Shown here: positions 1 to 11,291 of the stretch, in pieces
Layout of the letters: each line of letters begins with the position of its first letter
How positions within the stretch are numbered: the stretch's first letter is position 1
Assembly (NCBI RefSeq): GCF_030272615.1
Contig: NC_081414.1
Coordinates: 810,875,069 to 810,937,068 of the forward strand
From: Cryptomeria japonica
Taxonomy: Eukaryota > Streptophyta > Pinopsida > Cupressales > Cupressaceae
Direction: 5' to 3'
Length of the DNA stretch: 62,000 nucleotides
Position numbers and translations under genes: made by a program
The notes under the pieces: model-generated
Seen by the model: the letters and a program-made list of their open reading frames with translations, nothing else
Database searches by the model: none
What the model was told of the DNA's origin: nothing

Positions 1-1104
1 AAAATGGAAGTCTTCTTATCCTTTTTAGGGTTTGACGTATGGATGTCATTAGTTGATGGTCTCCCTAGAAAGATCAATTTTCCTACTAGATGTGTTTATG
101 AAAGAAGAAACTAGTGCAATGAATAATTCATGCAGGCTATTTTCAATGCACTCACCGGTGATGTCTCTTCATAGGTTGACAGGTGTAAGACAACAAAGAG
201 CTTATGGGAAAGATTGAAGAAGCTCTATGGAAATGAACCCTCAATAGTAGATCCTCCATTTGAAGGAGATATGAGAAATACATCTCATATTTATCTGGAT
301 GAGGAAGATGGTGCTTCCAGCATCCGCTGCTATCAAGAAGATGGTGCTCAACTTCTGGTGGCCCAAGAATCTGAAAGTGGCTGGGCAACCACCTCTCCTC
401 AACAAGATAAGTTGAGCAGTGATGATGATGAAGAGGGAGGCATGGCATAAAGATCTATCCATCAAGATCCTTCTGATAATGAGGAAGATGAAGAAGTTGA
501 CCTTGAAGGAGAGCTTGTAAATACACTTGAAGAACTCAATAGAGTTAAAAGAGAATACATGGTATTCAAGAATGCATCTATTGTGGAACAAAACCGGTTT
601 GTCAAATGCCTTGAAAAATTAGAGAAATGCATCTCAAAGTTGATGACTCAAGCAAAAGACATCAAGGCATGCCGGTGTGAAGATCTAGCCTCTCAGCTAG
701 AAATAAAAGACAAAAAACTTCAGTGGCCACTTGAAGAAAACAAAGGTCAGATCTCTCCAGTTAGAGGTGCTCCTCAAAAGAAGGTTGACCTGACCACAAC
801 TGGTGTGAACTTGTAGACAAAAGTAAAGATCAATACTGCAAAGAGGAGTCTCCATGTAGATCCCAAAGGTAAGGAGATGGGAGAAGAAAACCTCATCAAA
901 AGAAGGAAGATGAGAAAGCAGCTGAGGAGACCTTCCATAGGAAGAGGGCAAGGAAATGCTACCACCCACAGGGGGAAGCATGTGTGGGAGAAGAAGAAGG
1001 AGAGATCAGATGGAAGAGCTGCTCAGAACAAACAACCTTGGGCCTCTTCTCGAAAAGGAAAAGATGGGAATGCAAGACCGACAAGATCCTCTCATGCATT
1101 GTAA
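1..1104 (+). pseudogene. Copia-type gag remnant of E1
   Basis: Gag is the nucleocapsid/capsid precursor that packages element RNA in the cytoplasm. The first 250 bases read, with stops, like the conserved N-terminal half of plant Copia Gag: a FLSFLGFDVWMSL-like start, then IFNALTGDVSS, DRCKTTKSLWERLKKLYG. An acidic, Lys/Glu-rich and probably coiled-coil section follows (about 470-800: EEDEEVDLEGELVNTLEEL, then EKLEKCISKL), then a very basic Lys/Arg tail (about 880-1095). Stops at about 118, 172, 448 and 814 and changes of phase show that it is dead. The assignment rests on the motif order; the subfamily is not resolved. Confidence 0.7.
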
Positions 1105-1482
1105 TATAAACATGTAAGTCATATGTAATCATTTACCAGTTACTTCTTTACATGTAATATTTATGGTCATAAGGTAAGGTAGTCTAGAATGAGATCTAGA
1201 AAGGACAAGATAAGATCTCATAGAAAACATGCTGATAGGAAGAATGTATCCAGAAGAAGATACATGCATGTTCCTTCTCCTAGTTATGTAAAGATTGGTT
1301 GTCATAACTACAATGGATCTAGCCATAAAGAGCTTGAGTGAAAGAAGAAGAACCTACAGCTATATAGAGGCCAACAAAATGGCCATGCTCTGCAGAAATT
1401 TGAAAACTAAGCATATGGAAGGAAGAGATCTTCATGAAACTAGAAGAGATATGTCCCTACAGGAGTAAGACCTCTACCAGTT

Positions 1483-1790
1483 CCTGTTGCTAGTCAAAGT
1501 AGCATGACTAGGAGGAGATGGTCAAACCGATATGATAGAAGATTCCCCAATCATGAGGTTGGGATGGATGTTGTATGCTATTATAGCACCATTTATGGTT
1601 GTGGTGAAGGATTAGAAAGAGAAAGGTCCCATCAGGAGAAGAAGGCAAACCTTGCTCCCCGGACTAAAAAGGGGAAGAAAAATGAGATCAAGCAGGTATG
1701 GAGGAAGAAGAATAGAGACCAACACAGTGCATTCAATGCATAGGTGGTATCTCCTAAGGCCTAAAGGAGATGCAAAATCTTATGGGGCGT
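1483..1790 (+). pseudogene. Decayed gag C-terminus with broken CCHC zinc knuckle (E1)
   Basis: A basic segment reads RRRWSNRYDRRFPNHEVGMD, followed by VVCYYSTIYGCGE and, further on, KQVWRKKN. In intact relatives a CX2CX4HX4C knuckle is expected at the CYY..YG position; here the second Cys is Ser and the His is lost through a small frame change. The trailing QVWRKK is typical of the sequence just before protease in Copia polyproteins, but no protease motif follows. Inference: a nucleocapsid remnant next to the point where pol was lost. Confidence 0.55.
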
Positions 1791-2808
1791 AGCACTTTGA
1801 ATGTATCACTCACCCCCCTTGTGAAGAAGGCAATATGGAAAAATCATGTTGTTGTCAGCATAAAGGAAGAATATGTCAAGAGTGTGTAGGTGTCTCCTTG
1901 ACTACACACCTACAGATCAGTGATGGATCACCATTACATGTGTCAAGAAGTAATGGTTAATAATCGGTATCAAGTGTTAACTGGCATATGTAGTATGTTA
2001 CCAATATGACTGCTAACAGGTACTTGCAGGTTATGTAAGACAATGAAGTTGGAAATTCATTGCATTAGCTGCAGTAGCTTGGAATGTGGACTTCGTGTCT
2101 CACGTGGTATTGGAAAATACCCGAATGACATATGATTGGCCCGATTTTTTATCATGCAGGCTTGCATACTTTTGGGCTAACTGTTTTTTATTCTTGGCAT
2201 GATGATAACATTGTTTGACACTGTGTAAGTCCAGGATCATGTCATAAGTTGTGTTGGATCAAATGGAGTTGATGAATCATCTGATGATCACATATGAGTA
2301 GCTAAACTAGTATATGGTGAAGATTGGAGTTCTGATACCATACCCATCTAGAAATAAGAACCTAGAGATGCAAGACTCGGGGGGAGTTCAAGTCCTCCTA
2401 ATGAAGAGTTGGTCTGCTTGAACTGGTAAGAATATTGACTGCCCAAACTGAAGGAGATGGGATTTGCAAAGGTGTTGTAGGTTGACCAGCAAGAGAGCAA
2501 TATTCACTAACACATCAACAATTGGTATTAGTCCTTCTTGACTTTAGACTCGCTTACTCAATTGGTGTGAGTTGATGGTTAAGTTCCCCATCTCAAGTAT
2601 TGTGACTTGAGAAGATGTAACAGCCGGTGACTAGATAACAAGTGGTATCTAAGGAAGTGTTACATCCAATGCAGATAAAGGGGTAGAAAGTATTTTGTCA
2701 GTAACCAATGGATACAAAGAGAAATAATATTCTGACAGTGCCCTTTGTCATTGTGTTAAAGGGGGAGGAATTATGTAGTATGTCAGATACTACAAATATT
2801 GACATCAA
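1791..2808. other. Non-coding internal region of E1
   Basis: About 1 kb with stops in every frame. I looked for protease (DSG), integrase (DDE), RT (YVDD) and RNase H motifs on both strands and found none. A first polypurine run occurs at about 2759-2771, ahead of the one that touches the LTR. Confidence 0.5.
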
Positions 2809-2824
2809 TGCCAAAGGGGGAGTT
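2809..2824 (+). other. Polypurine tract of E1
   Basis: ATGCCAAAGGGGGAG followed by TT lies directly before the LTR start TGTTGG. It is the expected plus-strand priming site for reverse transcription. The same ATGCCAAAGGGGGAG core precedes the 3' LTR of E3. Confidence 0.75.
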
Positions 2825-4985
2825 TGTTGGAATTGTGTTGTCATTGATGTCAACTGGTATGGGATGATTATCGTTAGAAGAGATGTATGTGCAACACTAT
2901 TATGAAGGAGTACATGATGTGATATCTTGGATATCACCTTGTGTTGCTGAACATCAGTAAAGATAAGGAAGATGACCTCAGAGGCCATTAGTACACAAGC
3001 TAGTGTCGGAATTGTGTGAAGAAATGGAGAAGTGTTGTGAGCAGTTACTTGGGATGAAGAGGCAGAATGTTATCTGAATCACTTAAACTCTGGGAAGAGA
3101 AGAATGAATCGGTAGGCTGTAAGGTTGTAGAATAGGAGGACACCCACTGGGTGAAGAAGCAGTCATCATGTGAAGCAATAATTGATAGCAAATATGCTCA
3201 CATCAGATCACATGAAGAGCATTGCAAGATGCAGAAGATAAGGTGTTACTCCTTTAAGTAAGTGGAGCTTGTCTTCTATTATGCATTGAGTGCATCTTAG
3301 TTTGGAGAGATAAGAATGAAGAGGTATGTACAGATACCAGTATAGAGGGAGTATGAAGTGTTCGTCATCTTGACAAACCAGTTGAGATATGGTCAAAGCT
3401 AATCAGGGAAAAGGAAAGGCTAAGTAGATGCAAACAGAGGAATCTGACTGGACTGAAAGAAGATGGAGCCTTAAGAAAGACTGATGACATCGTGTCATTA
3501 AGAGTGGTAACTGATATATGAGTCCATCTATTGTATAAGCATGGTGAAGTAGCAGAAGATATCTTGGATGTATCTGTCTGGAGACAGGTTTGAGAGTTCC
3601 ATTGATAGTTCAAGATGAGAGTAGATATGACAAGATAATCGATAAAATGGTTGAGACCGGAAGGGTTAGCAAACTGGCCAAAGTAAGGAACCGGTAGGGT
3701 GGTTGGTTGGTGACCTTACTTGGACTGACTTGAAGTGCCAAGCTGGCAGATAGTCAACATGGAGTCAACATGGAAAACCCGTGGTTGGATAAAGATGGAA
3801 TGTACAACGATAAGGTTGTTGCAGGGTTGGTCAACTTTAATGAAAGACTCCACAAATCACGGATTTGCTACAGAGCGATTGTAGGGATTTGGGGCTTGAG
3901 GTCTTGAAGACAACTATGAGCCAGCTAAGTGATATTGAGAAGATCAAATAAATGAAGGAAACAACCTGATAGATCTTTCGTGATTGACCAAAGGATTTTC
4001 CGTGAAGGTAAAAAGCAATTTGCCAGTAATGAAGGGCGTGATTGAGGAAATGCGACTATGGTGGAGATATGCATTCAAATGTCAGAAAGATCAGATCATG
4101 CAAGATCTGATTGGATTTGGTTTACCTTGAGGATGGTGAGGAAACCCTAACCACTCGTCTTTTGAATTGGCATTTGGCGGTAAATCTGGGCTATAAGTAA
4201 AAAGGCCTAAGAGATTGTTTGTTGCTATTGAATAGAGAGAATATTGTATTATTGTGAAGTTGTAGACTTCTCCAAGAAAAGACAAGATCAGCCGAGTACT
4301 CAATCAACAAGAGAGGGAGAGTGAACCTAGTTGAAGCTTTCAACTTGTTGGAGAGAAGAACTAGTAGTGACTACACCAACAGAGTGTGAATCTGGTGATG
4401 TGCCTAGAGTGAGGTGCAAATCCAGCAGAGTAGGAGCAGGTGCAGAGCATGAAAAAGAGTGGGTCGGTAGAAGAGAGAAGTAATTTGCGAATAGAGTAAG
4501 ACATTTGATAAGGTTGCAAGATTCACTTGTAACATGATAATAACTTATAAATTTGAAGTTTGCCTTATGAACACTAAGTTGTAGCTTGGTGCAGGGGTTG
4601 GTGCTCCTTTGGTTTGTAGCCCATAAATCTGTTAGGGGTTGTAGCTCCTTGGGTTGGTGCCCTAAAATCAGAGGTTGTAGCTCCTTGGGTTGGTACCCTA
4701 AACTATGTAACTATGTTTTACCATGAGATTAGATTGGAGCAGTAGACTCCAGAAACATTGCTCATCAAGGTTTTTCCCACATTGGGTTTTCCTCGTATAT
4801 ACTGGTGTTATGTAATATCTCCTTGTGTGTGTGTGTGTATTTCTGTTAGTTTCAATACTAACCGGTAAATCTTCTTTGTGTTTGATTCACAAACTGGTCT
4901 CACCCTCAAAGGAAAGTTAAAAGGAAAAGTTTTGAGAACCACTGATTCACCCCCTCCCCCTTTCAGTGGTGCATTGTGTCTAACA
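2825..4985 (+). repeat. 3' LTR of E1 (2161 bp)
   Basis: Starts TGTTGGAATTG and ends CTAACA, the short inverted ends shared by the LTRs of E3 and E5 (TGTT...TAACA). The 3' part has two direct copies of GTTGTAGCTCCTTGGGTTGG (about 4635 and 4674), a (GT)n run near 4825, and the ACTGATTCACCCCC signature just before the end that recurs in the LTRs of E2, E3 and E5. It holds no long ORF. The length is large for a Copia-type LTR. Confidence 0.8.
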
Positions 4986-4986
4986 A

Positions 4987-5877
4987 AGAGGTCTACAAGT
5001 GGTCAGTAAACCTGAAAATGTTGTCTATTCTGGATGTGTCAAAGGCAAAAAAATAAAGGTAAGCTTCAATTCAAAACAACATTCCTCTACTAAACCTTTG
5101 CAACTATTTCACACTGATTTATGTGGTCCTACTAGGACAAATTCTATCAATGATGAAAAATATTTCATGCTATTTGTTGATGACTACACAAGAATAGTTT
5201 GGGTAACTTTTCTCAAACACAAGTCAAAAGCCTTTGAAAAATTCAAGATCTTTCATAAATTGGTTGAGAAAGAATCATATTTCAAACTTAAATGTTTAAG
5301 ATCATATAAAGGAGGAGAATTTACCTCACAAGAATTCATTGAGTATTTTAAAAATCATGGCATACAAAGACAGTATGTTGCTGCTAGAACACCGCAACAA
5401 AATGGGGTAGTTGAGCGGAAAACAAAACTGTCAAGGAAATGGCCAAGAATTATGTTAGATGAAGCCAAGTTGCCTGATAGGTTCTGGAAAGAAGCTATTC
5501 ATACAACAGTTTATATCCTAAACAGAGTGCAAATCAGGATGAAGTCTAATTTTACTCCATATGAACTATGGTATGGTCATTCTGCAACTATTAAATATTT
5601 TAAGATCTTTGGTTGCAAATGTTTTATTATAAAGGATGATGAAAATCTTGGCAGTTTCCAGTCTAAGTCAGATGAAGGTATATTTTTAGGATACTCTACA
5701 CATAGTAAAGCATATAAATGCTTCAATATAAGGCTGAATAAAATCATTGAATCTATAAATGTCACATTTGATGAGAATGAGTTTTTAGATAATAGTCATG
5801 TTCAGGATGTTGAAGAGGAGCCTAATTTAATACTTGGTAGATCTCATGAATCTTTTGTTGCAGATAACACTCAGTAG
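4987..5877 (+). pseudogene. Copia integrase fragment (E2)
   Basis: Integrase joins element cDNA to chromosomal DNA. The fragment opens with the tail of the pre-integrase domain (GCVKGKK), then the catalytic core: first Asp in FHTDLCGPT, then FVDDYTRIVWV, then LRSYKGGEFTS where the second catalytic Asp of the usual RSD.GGEF is Tyr, and the catalytic Glu in PQQNGVVERK. The C-terminal part with ELWYGHSATIKYFKIFGCKC and DEGIFLGYS is well kept. It ends at a TAG. No ATG fits the start; the 5' boundary is the E1 insertion. Loss of the second Asp makes the enzyme inactive regardless of the truncation. Confidence 0.85.
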
Positions 5878-7566
5878 GTGAATTTATAAAGTCCTAAAGT
5901 AACATCACCTCTATCTACACCCTCCAGGATTATTACTAAGAGGCATCCTCAAAATTTGATTGTTGGGGATAAAGATGATGGAATTTTAAAAACATGAAGA
6001 GTTAAACTTGATGAACAAGCTCAAATTGTTGAACAATATTGTTTGGTTACTGAATTTGAGCCTAAGACTGTTAATGATGCTTTGAATGATGATTGCTGAT
6101 TGAAATCAATTCAAGAAGAAATCAGTCAGATTGAGAAAAATAAAATTTGGGAGTTAGTCCCAAGACCTAACAATAAAAACGTAATTGGTGGAAAATGGAT
6201 TTTCAAAAACAAACTAGATGAGTGTGGTAAATTGGTATAGAATAAAGCATGTTTTGTGTGCAAAGGGTATGCTCAACAAGAAGGTGTTTCCTTTGGTGAG
6301 ACCTTTGTGCCTGTGGCTTGCATTGAGTCAATTAGAATATTTTTAGCATATTCTTGCTTTAAAATTTTTAAGGTTTACCAAATGGATGTTCAAACTGTTT
6401 TCTTGAATGGATTTCTAGAAGAAGAGGTTTATATGGAACAACCTGAAGGATTTGTTGTTTTAGATAAACCTGATCATGTCTATAGGTTAAAAAAGGATCT
6501 TTATGGCCTTAAACAAGCTCCTAGAGCCTGGTATTCTTAGTTGGATTCACATTTGATAGCAAATCATTTCATCAGAGGTAGTGTGGACAACAATCTTTAT
6601 ATCAAGAAAGAAGGTAATGGTATTCTTGTTGTAGAAGTCTACTTTGATGACATCATTTTTGGCAGTAATGATGATGCACTATCTAAAAAATTCTCCAAGA
6701 TAATGGCTTCTGAATTTGAAATGTCAATGTTAGGAGAACTATCTTTTGTTCTTGGACTTCAAGTTACTAAACCTGAAAATGGCATTTTTATTTCACAAAT
6801 AGAATATTCCAAAGATATGCTAATGTGTTTTCAAATGGTTGAATGCAATGCACTACATACCCCTATGGTTACTGACTATAAATTATTTAAAGTGGATGAA
6901 ACTCTTATTGTTGATCAGACTTTGTATAGGTCAATGATAGGCAGTATACTATACTTAGCTGCATCTAGGCCTGATTTGATGTAGGCAGTGTGTATGGTTT
7001 CTAGGTTTCAGTCTACTCCTAAACAGTCTCATTTTACAGCTGTTCAAAGAATACTGAAATACATTCAGGGTACTCTTGATTTTGGTCTTTGGTATCCTAG
7101 AAATAATAATTTTACTCTGCTGGCCTATATTGATGTTGATTGGGCTAGGTGTGTGGATGACAGAAAAAGCACCAGTGGTGCTACATTTTTTCTTGGTGAT
7201 AGTCTTGTGGCATGGCACAATAAGAAACAAGATTGCATCTCACTTTCCACAGCAGAAGCATAATATGTTGTTGCTACATCTTGTTGTACTCGGTTATTAT
7301 GGATGGCTCAAACTCTTCTAGATATGGGTATTATTGTTGAGAAACCTCTTACTATTTTCTGTGATAATACTAGTGCTATAAGTCTCTCTAAAAATCTTGT
7401 AATGAATTCCAGAATGAAACACATTGCAACTCAGTTACTCTTTCTCTATGAGAAAGTTTTGTCTAATGAACTTATACTGAAATATGTTTCTACTCAAGCA
7501 TAGGTTGCGGACATTTTTACCAAGCACTTAGCTACAGATGCATTTGAAAGACTTTGGTTATGACTG
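5878..7566 (+). pseudogene. Copia reverse transcriptase and RNase H (E2)
   Basis: The frame continues that of the integrase. [61 protein letters not shown] and the catalytic YFDDIIFG (about 6640-6665). RNase H: MIGSILYLAASRPDL, DVDWARCVDDRKSTSG, FCDNTSAISLSKN and ADIFTKHL. Stops interrupt it at about 6238, 6538, 6982, 7261 and 7501, mostly at places where relatives have Gln or Arg, as expected from C-to-T change. No frameshift is needed. This copy cannot make a functional protein. Confidence 0.85.
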
Positions 7567-7739
7567 GGAGTTGTTTCTCAATCTACTCATGCTTAACAGA
7601 TTTTTTTTATTGGTTGAGGGGGAGATTTTCTCTCTATCAGTAGCTTTATGCTACTATATTTGTTCTTACATCTCCCTGTTCCTTTCACCCTTTGTCCTTG
7701 AAGACAAAAAAGGAGGAGATGTCTCAGTTTATACTCAAG

Positions 7740-8230
7740 TTGTACTTGTCAGATTATACTCAGGTTGTACTTAGATTACATGGATTCTTGGTCAGTTTAG
7801 ATTATGCTCAGGTTACAGGTTAATATGCTCAGGTTATAGGTTGATTCTTATATTCATTAGATTATCATGTTCATGCTCAGATTGCTCTGTTGATTGCCTG
7901 GTTTATGTATTCTTAGATTATGCTTATATTCATCAGATTATCATGCTCATGCTCAGATTGCCTTGTTGATTGCCTAGTTTATATATTCTCAAAGTATGCT
8001 CAGGTTGATTCTTATATCAGTTTTCCTTTGGAGATGCTCAGACTGCTTTGTTAATTGCATGGTTTATGATTCAGGATTCATGGTTCATATGACTGACATT
8101 GCATGAGTTATGAATCATGGTTCATGGCTCATGTCATTGACCTTGCTTGGCTCATGGTACATGATTTGTGTTATTGGCATTGCATGACTCATGGTTCATG
8201 ATTTATGGTTCATGTTTTTGGCACTGAAGA
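7740..8230 (+). repeat. Imperfect direct repeats in 3' untranslated region of E2
   Basis: Short units recur: TATGCTCAGGTTA-like units (about 7740-7840), two copies of a roughly 80-bp block containing ATTAGATTATCATG, TCATGCTCAGATTGC and GTTGATTGCCT (about 7845-7990), then CATGGTTCATG-type units (about 8085-8215). They lie between the RNase H end and the PPT. No coding potential. Confidence 0.6.
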
Positions 8231-8251
8231 GTACATTTTTTTTTTTTGCCA

Positions 8252-8269
8252 TCAAGGACAAAGGGGGAG
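8252..8269 (+). other. Polypurine tract of E2
   Basis: CATCAAGGACAAAGGGGGAG precedes the putative LTR. A weaker run (ACAAAAAAGGAGGAGATG, about 7704-7721) sits nearer the pol end and is an alternative. Confidence 0.5.
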
Positions 8270-9708
8270 TCAGATGGTTTTCACAAGACATACTTGATTA
8301 ACAGCATATATTTTGGCATGTGGGCAGTTTTTACCTTGGTTGATATCTTTTCACTGGGCACTTGATATTTCCCGGACTTGAAATATCTTTGTTATTTACT
8401 TTGGGGCTTGTATATCATACTCTATCTTTCTTTCGAAAGCATCTTCGAACCCTAACCGCCATGTATGTTTTGCAGCTTCTATCAGATATTTGCTTCATTG
8501 TTGCGGTTGGTTTGGTTTGACACATTGTCATGAGCTAGAAAGTGATTGTTGAGCAGAAGCTGGTTTGGTTTGTTTCATCATCATGCATAGAAAGTGGACT
8601 TCGAAGAAAACATGTTTCCGTTCCATACAAGTTTTTCAGTTTCTTTTGTTTGATGTTTTGTCAGCATAGTCAGGTACTCTTTCAGTTTTACAAGAAAAAC
8701 CAAGATTCAGATTAATGTTAAATCAAAGGGTTTTTGACAGTTGGTTAAGAAGTTAGTTTCATAATAACTCTTCATTTATGAGGATTTCATTTTTGAAGAA
8801 AGACATTTTTTCTTGTTCATATGTTAGAAGAGATGCTCATATATATATTTTAAAAAATGGAAGAAGTTGAGAAGTGTGTGAATAAGAAAAAGTCTTTGAA
8901 ATGTTTCTCAGTTGCTCTATCTTAGTATTTTTGTGTCGAATATTGAAAACAGATAAAGAGGGTTTTTGTAAGAAGTTTTAAAGAAGTGTTTTTGTGATTC
9001 TGCAATATAATGTTAAACAATTTTGATCAATAGTGTATTGTTTAATTAGCTTTCATAGAATTGTTCTTGTAAGTTGTCATCAACCATGATTTTGGAACTG
9101 CAATTACAATGCAGTTGTAGGGTCATTTTTGAGAGAAACTTCTCAGAGGTTCTTAAGATTGTAAGATGTTGAGTTCAAACTCCATAAAAGAAGTTTGTCA
9201 TTAAATTGTTTTTTGAACCGTGGTTGACATTTTTAGGAGGTGTTGAGTAGAGTTTCTACCATTGTGATAAGTTGAAGTTTTGGGATGGAGTAAAGCTGAC
9301 AGGGTACGAGTGGTTTTTTATACCCCATGAGGGTTTTTCCACTCATGAAATTCGTGTTTTGTGTAATTTTTCTGTGAATTTTTGCCACCTTCCATGTTCA
9401 TTGATTTGGTCAGGCTCTGATACATAATGCCAGTAAAAGTCTGCCGTGATAATTGCATGTGAATTTGTTTTGGTTCATCTGTTAGTGATAGAGCATATGC
9501 AGATTATTTAGTTAATGTATTTTGATATTTCTTCTTTGATCTTGAAAGGATTGAATATCTTTTATTAGCAGTTCTTTGTTTCTAATCCAATGCAAACTTT
9601 TATTGTGTTAGAAAAATCTTAAAGATTATATCAAATTTATCGAGTTTAGATTTTGAAATTCATCACACTCTGATTCACCCCCGTCTTAGAATGAAACCAC
9701 TTCCAACA
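8270..9708 (+). repeat. Putative 3' LTR of E2
   Basis: About 1.44 kb from the PPT to CTTCCAACA. The end carries the CTGATTCACCCCC signature shared with the other LTRs. The start reads TCAGATGG rather than TG, so the left edge is uncertain, and no partner LTR is in the window. TTATACCCCATGAGGGTTTTTCC near 9337 resembles the CCCATGAGGTTTTTCC segment of U5 in related LTRs. Confidence 0.5.
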
Positions 9709-10399
9709 CTTTGATATTATGTAATGGTTCAGACCTCTCCTATTTTTATCTATTTACAATACACAAAAACTAGAAGACAATGCCTAAATATTATTAAATA
9801 GCTAATGTAAGGTCATCAAGCTTTACCCACACATCTCCAAGACAACATCATCAATAACATCAATATTTTCTTCTGTGGGTTGAAACAAACTCGGAAAATG
9901 ATGAGCCGCAGACAAGAGAACTTGTTTGAATCAGGCCAGCTAACACCTCCCTGTCAGAAGGTGAAGTAGAAGTAGAGGGCTATTCAGAGGGATGCGGCTA
10001 TCCTCCTCAAGCAGCAGAGCGCTTGAATTTTTGGGAAGGGCGAGCACTGGAGTAAGAGCCTTAATTACAATGGTCACATCTATTAAAATGGCTATATCTA
10101 CGTTCAACGTGTATCAAACTATGATATTGTTAGCAGAAATCAATTGAATAATTTTTTAGTCAAACTCATCGTTGACCCAATATTAATGAGAATCTGATCC
10201 AAAATTCAACAATTTGATAGAAATTTATCGCACGCTACTTACAAAGAAAATTACAGAAATAAACATGGAGTTAATCTTGCCCCAAGAAAACTGCAGAGAT
10301 AGAAGCATAAGAGGAATGAGAGAGAAATTCAAACATTTTATCGACACTCATTACACTCGAGCATCTTAAAACATTAAACAGAGACACAGATGGAATTCA
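9709..10399. other. Host spacer, 3' side of the SRPBCC gene
   Basis: No LTR, PPT or pol motif. A short open stretch on the minus strand around 10065-9955 has ordinary codon texture but is below 50 codons and lacks a start. It may be 3' UTR of the minus-strand gene or nothing. Confidence 0.4.
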
Positions 10400-10933
10400 T
10401 CAAACTCCCCGAAAACTACAGACAAAGAAACATGATATTATTTCAATATGATGAACACATCTACGTGCAAGAAACAGCATCTTGAAGACTCTTATGGCGG
10501 CAGTTAACACAGAGCTGAAGTTACCCACAAACTCCTGTTGGGACAGACCATCAAATGGATTCAGCTCAAAAGACCATTTGACAATACACTTATCCTCTTC
10601 CATTCCCTCTATCACTTGCAAAGTAGCTTCATATCCATCAATTCCCTCCACGTTGGTGTCCATTATAGTATAACTATAACAATGGTTAGCACAGTCCAAG
10701 GATGTGAGTTTTTCTTTGGCCCAAGAAGTTTTTCCTGGTGAGGAGGGAGAAGAAAAAGAAAGGAAGCGAACACAGCCAGGGCCCTGTGTTGGTGTTCCCT
10801 CCACTCTTTCGCATACCAGCAAGTTGGGCTGCCATTTTTTCAATCCATAGAACTCGTTGAGAATCTCCCATACGCGTTGCAGTGAAGCCGCCACAGGAAC
10901 TTCGATGGATCCCTGCCATTTGGAGTTCTCCAT
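10400..10933 (-). CDS. Lachrymatory-factor-synthase-like SRPBCC protein
   Basis: A 177-residue single-exon ORF, the only convincing host gene here. It matches the plant polyketide-cyclase/START-like (SRPBCC) family that includes onion lachrymatory factor synthase and LFS-like proteins: W6QGSIEVP strand, VWEILNEFYGLKKWQP helix, CERVEG, GPGCVRF, WAKEKL, SYTIMDTNVEGIDGYEATLQV, KWSFELNPFDGLSQQ and a long C-terminal helix. Arg56, Glu74 and Tyr101 fall where onion LFS has its catalytic Arg, Glu and Tyr, but this does not prove that reaction; most relatives are uncharacterised and may bind a hydrophobic ligand. Length is usual for the family. The last 20 residues (HHIEIISCFFVCSFRGV) look unlike the family and may come from read-on past the ancestral end. 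No signal peptide, so cytosolic. The ATG follows a short leader with a TATA-like box. Confidence 0.85.
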   Translation of the reverse strand: MENSKWQGSIEVPVAASLQRVWEILNEFYGLKKWQPNLLVCERVEGTPTQGPGCVRFLSFSSPSSPGKTSWAKEKLTSLDCANHCYSYTIMDTNVEGIDGYEATLQVIEGMEEDKCIVKWSFELNPFDGLSQQEFVGNFSSVLTAAIRVFKMLFLARRCVHHIEIISCFFVCSFRGV

Positions 10934-10965
10934 TTAGGGTTTGGAATGGTCAGAGGTAAGGAGGA

Positions 10966-10979
10966 GATATAAATAGAAA
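10966..10979 (-). promoter_or_regulatory. TATA-like box of the SRPBCC gene
   Basis: On the minus strand, TCTATTTATATCTCC lies about 35-45 bases before the ATG at 10933. This spacing would leave a very short leader, so the call is tentative. Confidence 0.4.
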
Positions 10980-11014
10980 ATAGGAGGATCAAAGACTCTA
11001 GCCGAATGAAATTT

Positions 11015-11140
11015 TATGGCTGGTGCAGGCGGCCATGATAATTCGGGGGAATACCTTATTTTAATTCTTATGCCAATACAAACAATTTCTGGCGTAGGCG
11101 GCCATGACAATTGGAGGGAGTGCCTTATTTTATTTAATTC
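11015..11140. repeat. Two diverged direct repeats upstream of the SRPBCC gene
   Basis: Each copy contains GGCGGCCATGA, then AATT, GGGGGAAT or GGAGGGAG, then CCTTATTTTA. Copies start at about 11019 and 11092 (spacing about 73 bp). They lie within 210 bp upstream of the gene start and could be duplicated promoter elements. Confidence 0.55.
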
Positions 11141-11244
11141 TGCGTTCCTATAGAATTGTGAGATCATATTTTCATCAGCATCTATGATTGTGTTTTTTCA
11201 TTTAAAATCACAATGAAGGCATGCCATCTGTTAAAAAAATTCTA

Positions 11245-11248
<4 letters not shown>

Positions 11249-11288
<40 letters not shown>
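11249..11288. repeat. (TA)n microsatellite
   Basis: About 20 uninterrupted TA units. Confidence 0.95.

Positions 11289-11291
<3 letters not shown>

Larger units (their letters stand above)
1..4985 (+). mobile_element. E1: partial long-LTR retrotransposon, gag remnant plus 3' LTR, no pol seen
   Basis: The left end lies outside the window. From left to right I see a Copia-type gag remnant (1-1104), a decayed zinc-knuckle segment (about 1483-1790), about 1 kb without coding signal, a polypurine tract and a 2161-bp 3' LTR (2825-4985). No protease, integrase or RT motif occurs between the zinc knuckle and the LTR, so this copy is either a pol-deleted derivative or a gag-only non-autonomous type. 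The right edge is sharp: the LTR ends in CTAACA at 4985 and Copia integrase sequence of E2 continues at once, so E1 inserted into E2. The five bases after it (AAGAG, 4986-4990) should be the target-site copy, but the partner is off-window. Confidence 0.75.
4986..9708 (+). mobile_element. E2: Copia retrotransposon, 3' part, split by E1
   Basis: Order: end of the pre-integrase zinc-binding segment, integrase core, RT, RNase H, repeat-rich 3' untranslated region, PPT, putative 3' LTR. This integrase-before-RT order defines Ty1/Copia. The pol starts abruptly at the E1 LTR edge in the middle of the pre-integrase region, so the 5' LTR, gag and protease should lie to the left of E1, outside the window. 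Pol stays in one frame for 2.5 kb with nonsense codons only, so decay has been by point mutation. The long repeat-rich stretch between RNase H and PPT resembles the SIRE lineage; that lineage call is inference. Confidence 0.8.

Noticed and set aside
152-591. Minus-strand frames over the E1 gag
   Set aside because: Codon shadows of a recognisable plus-strand gag.
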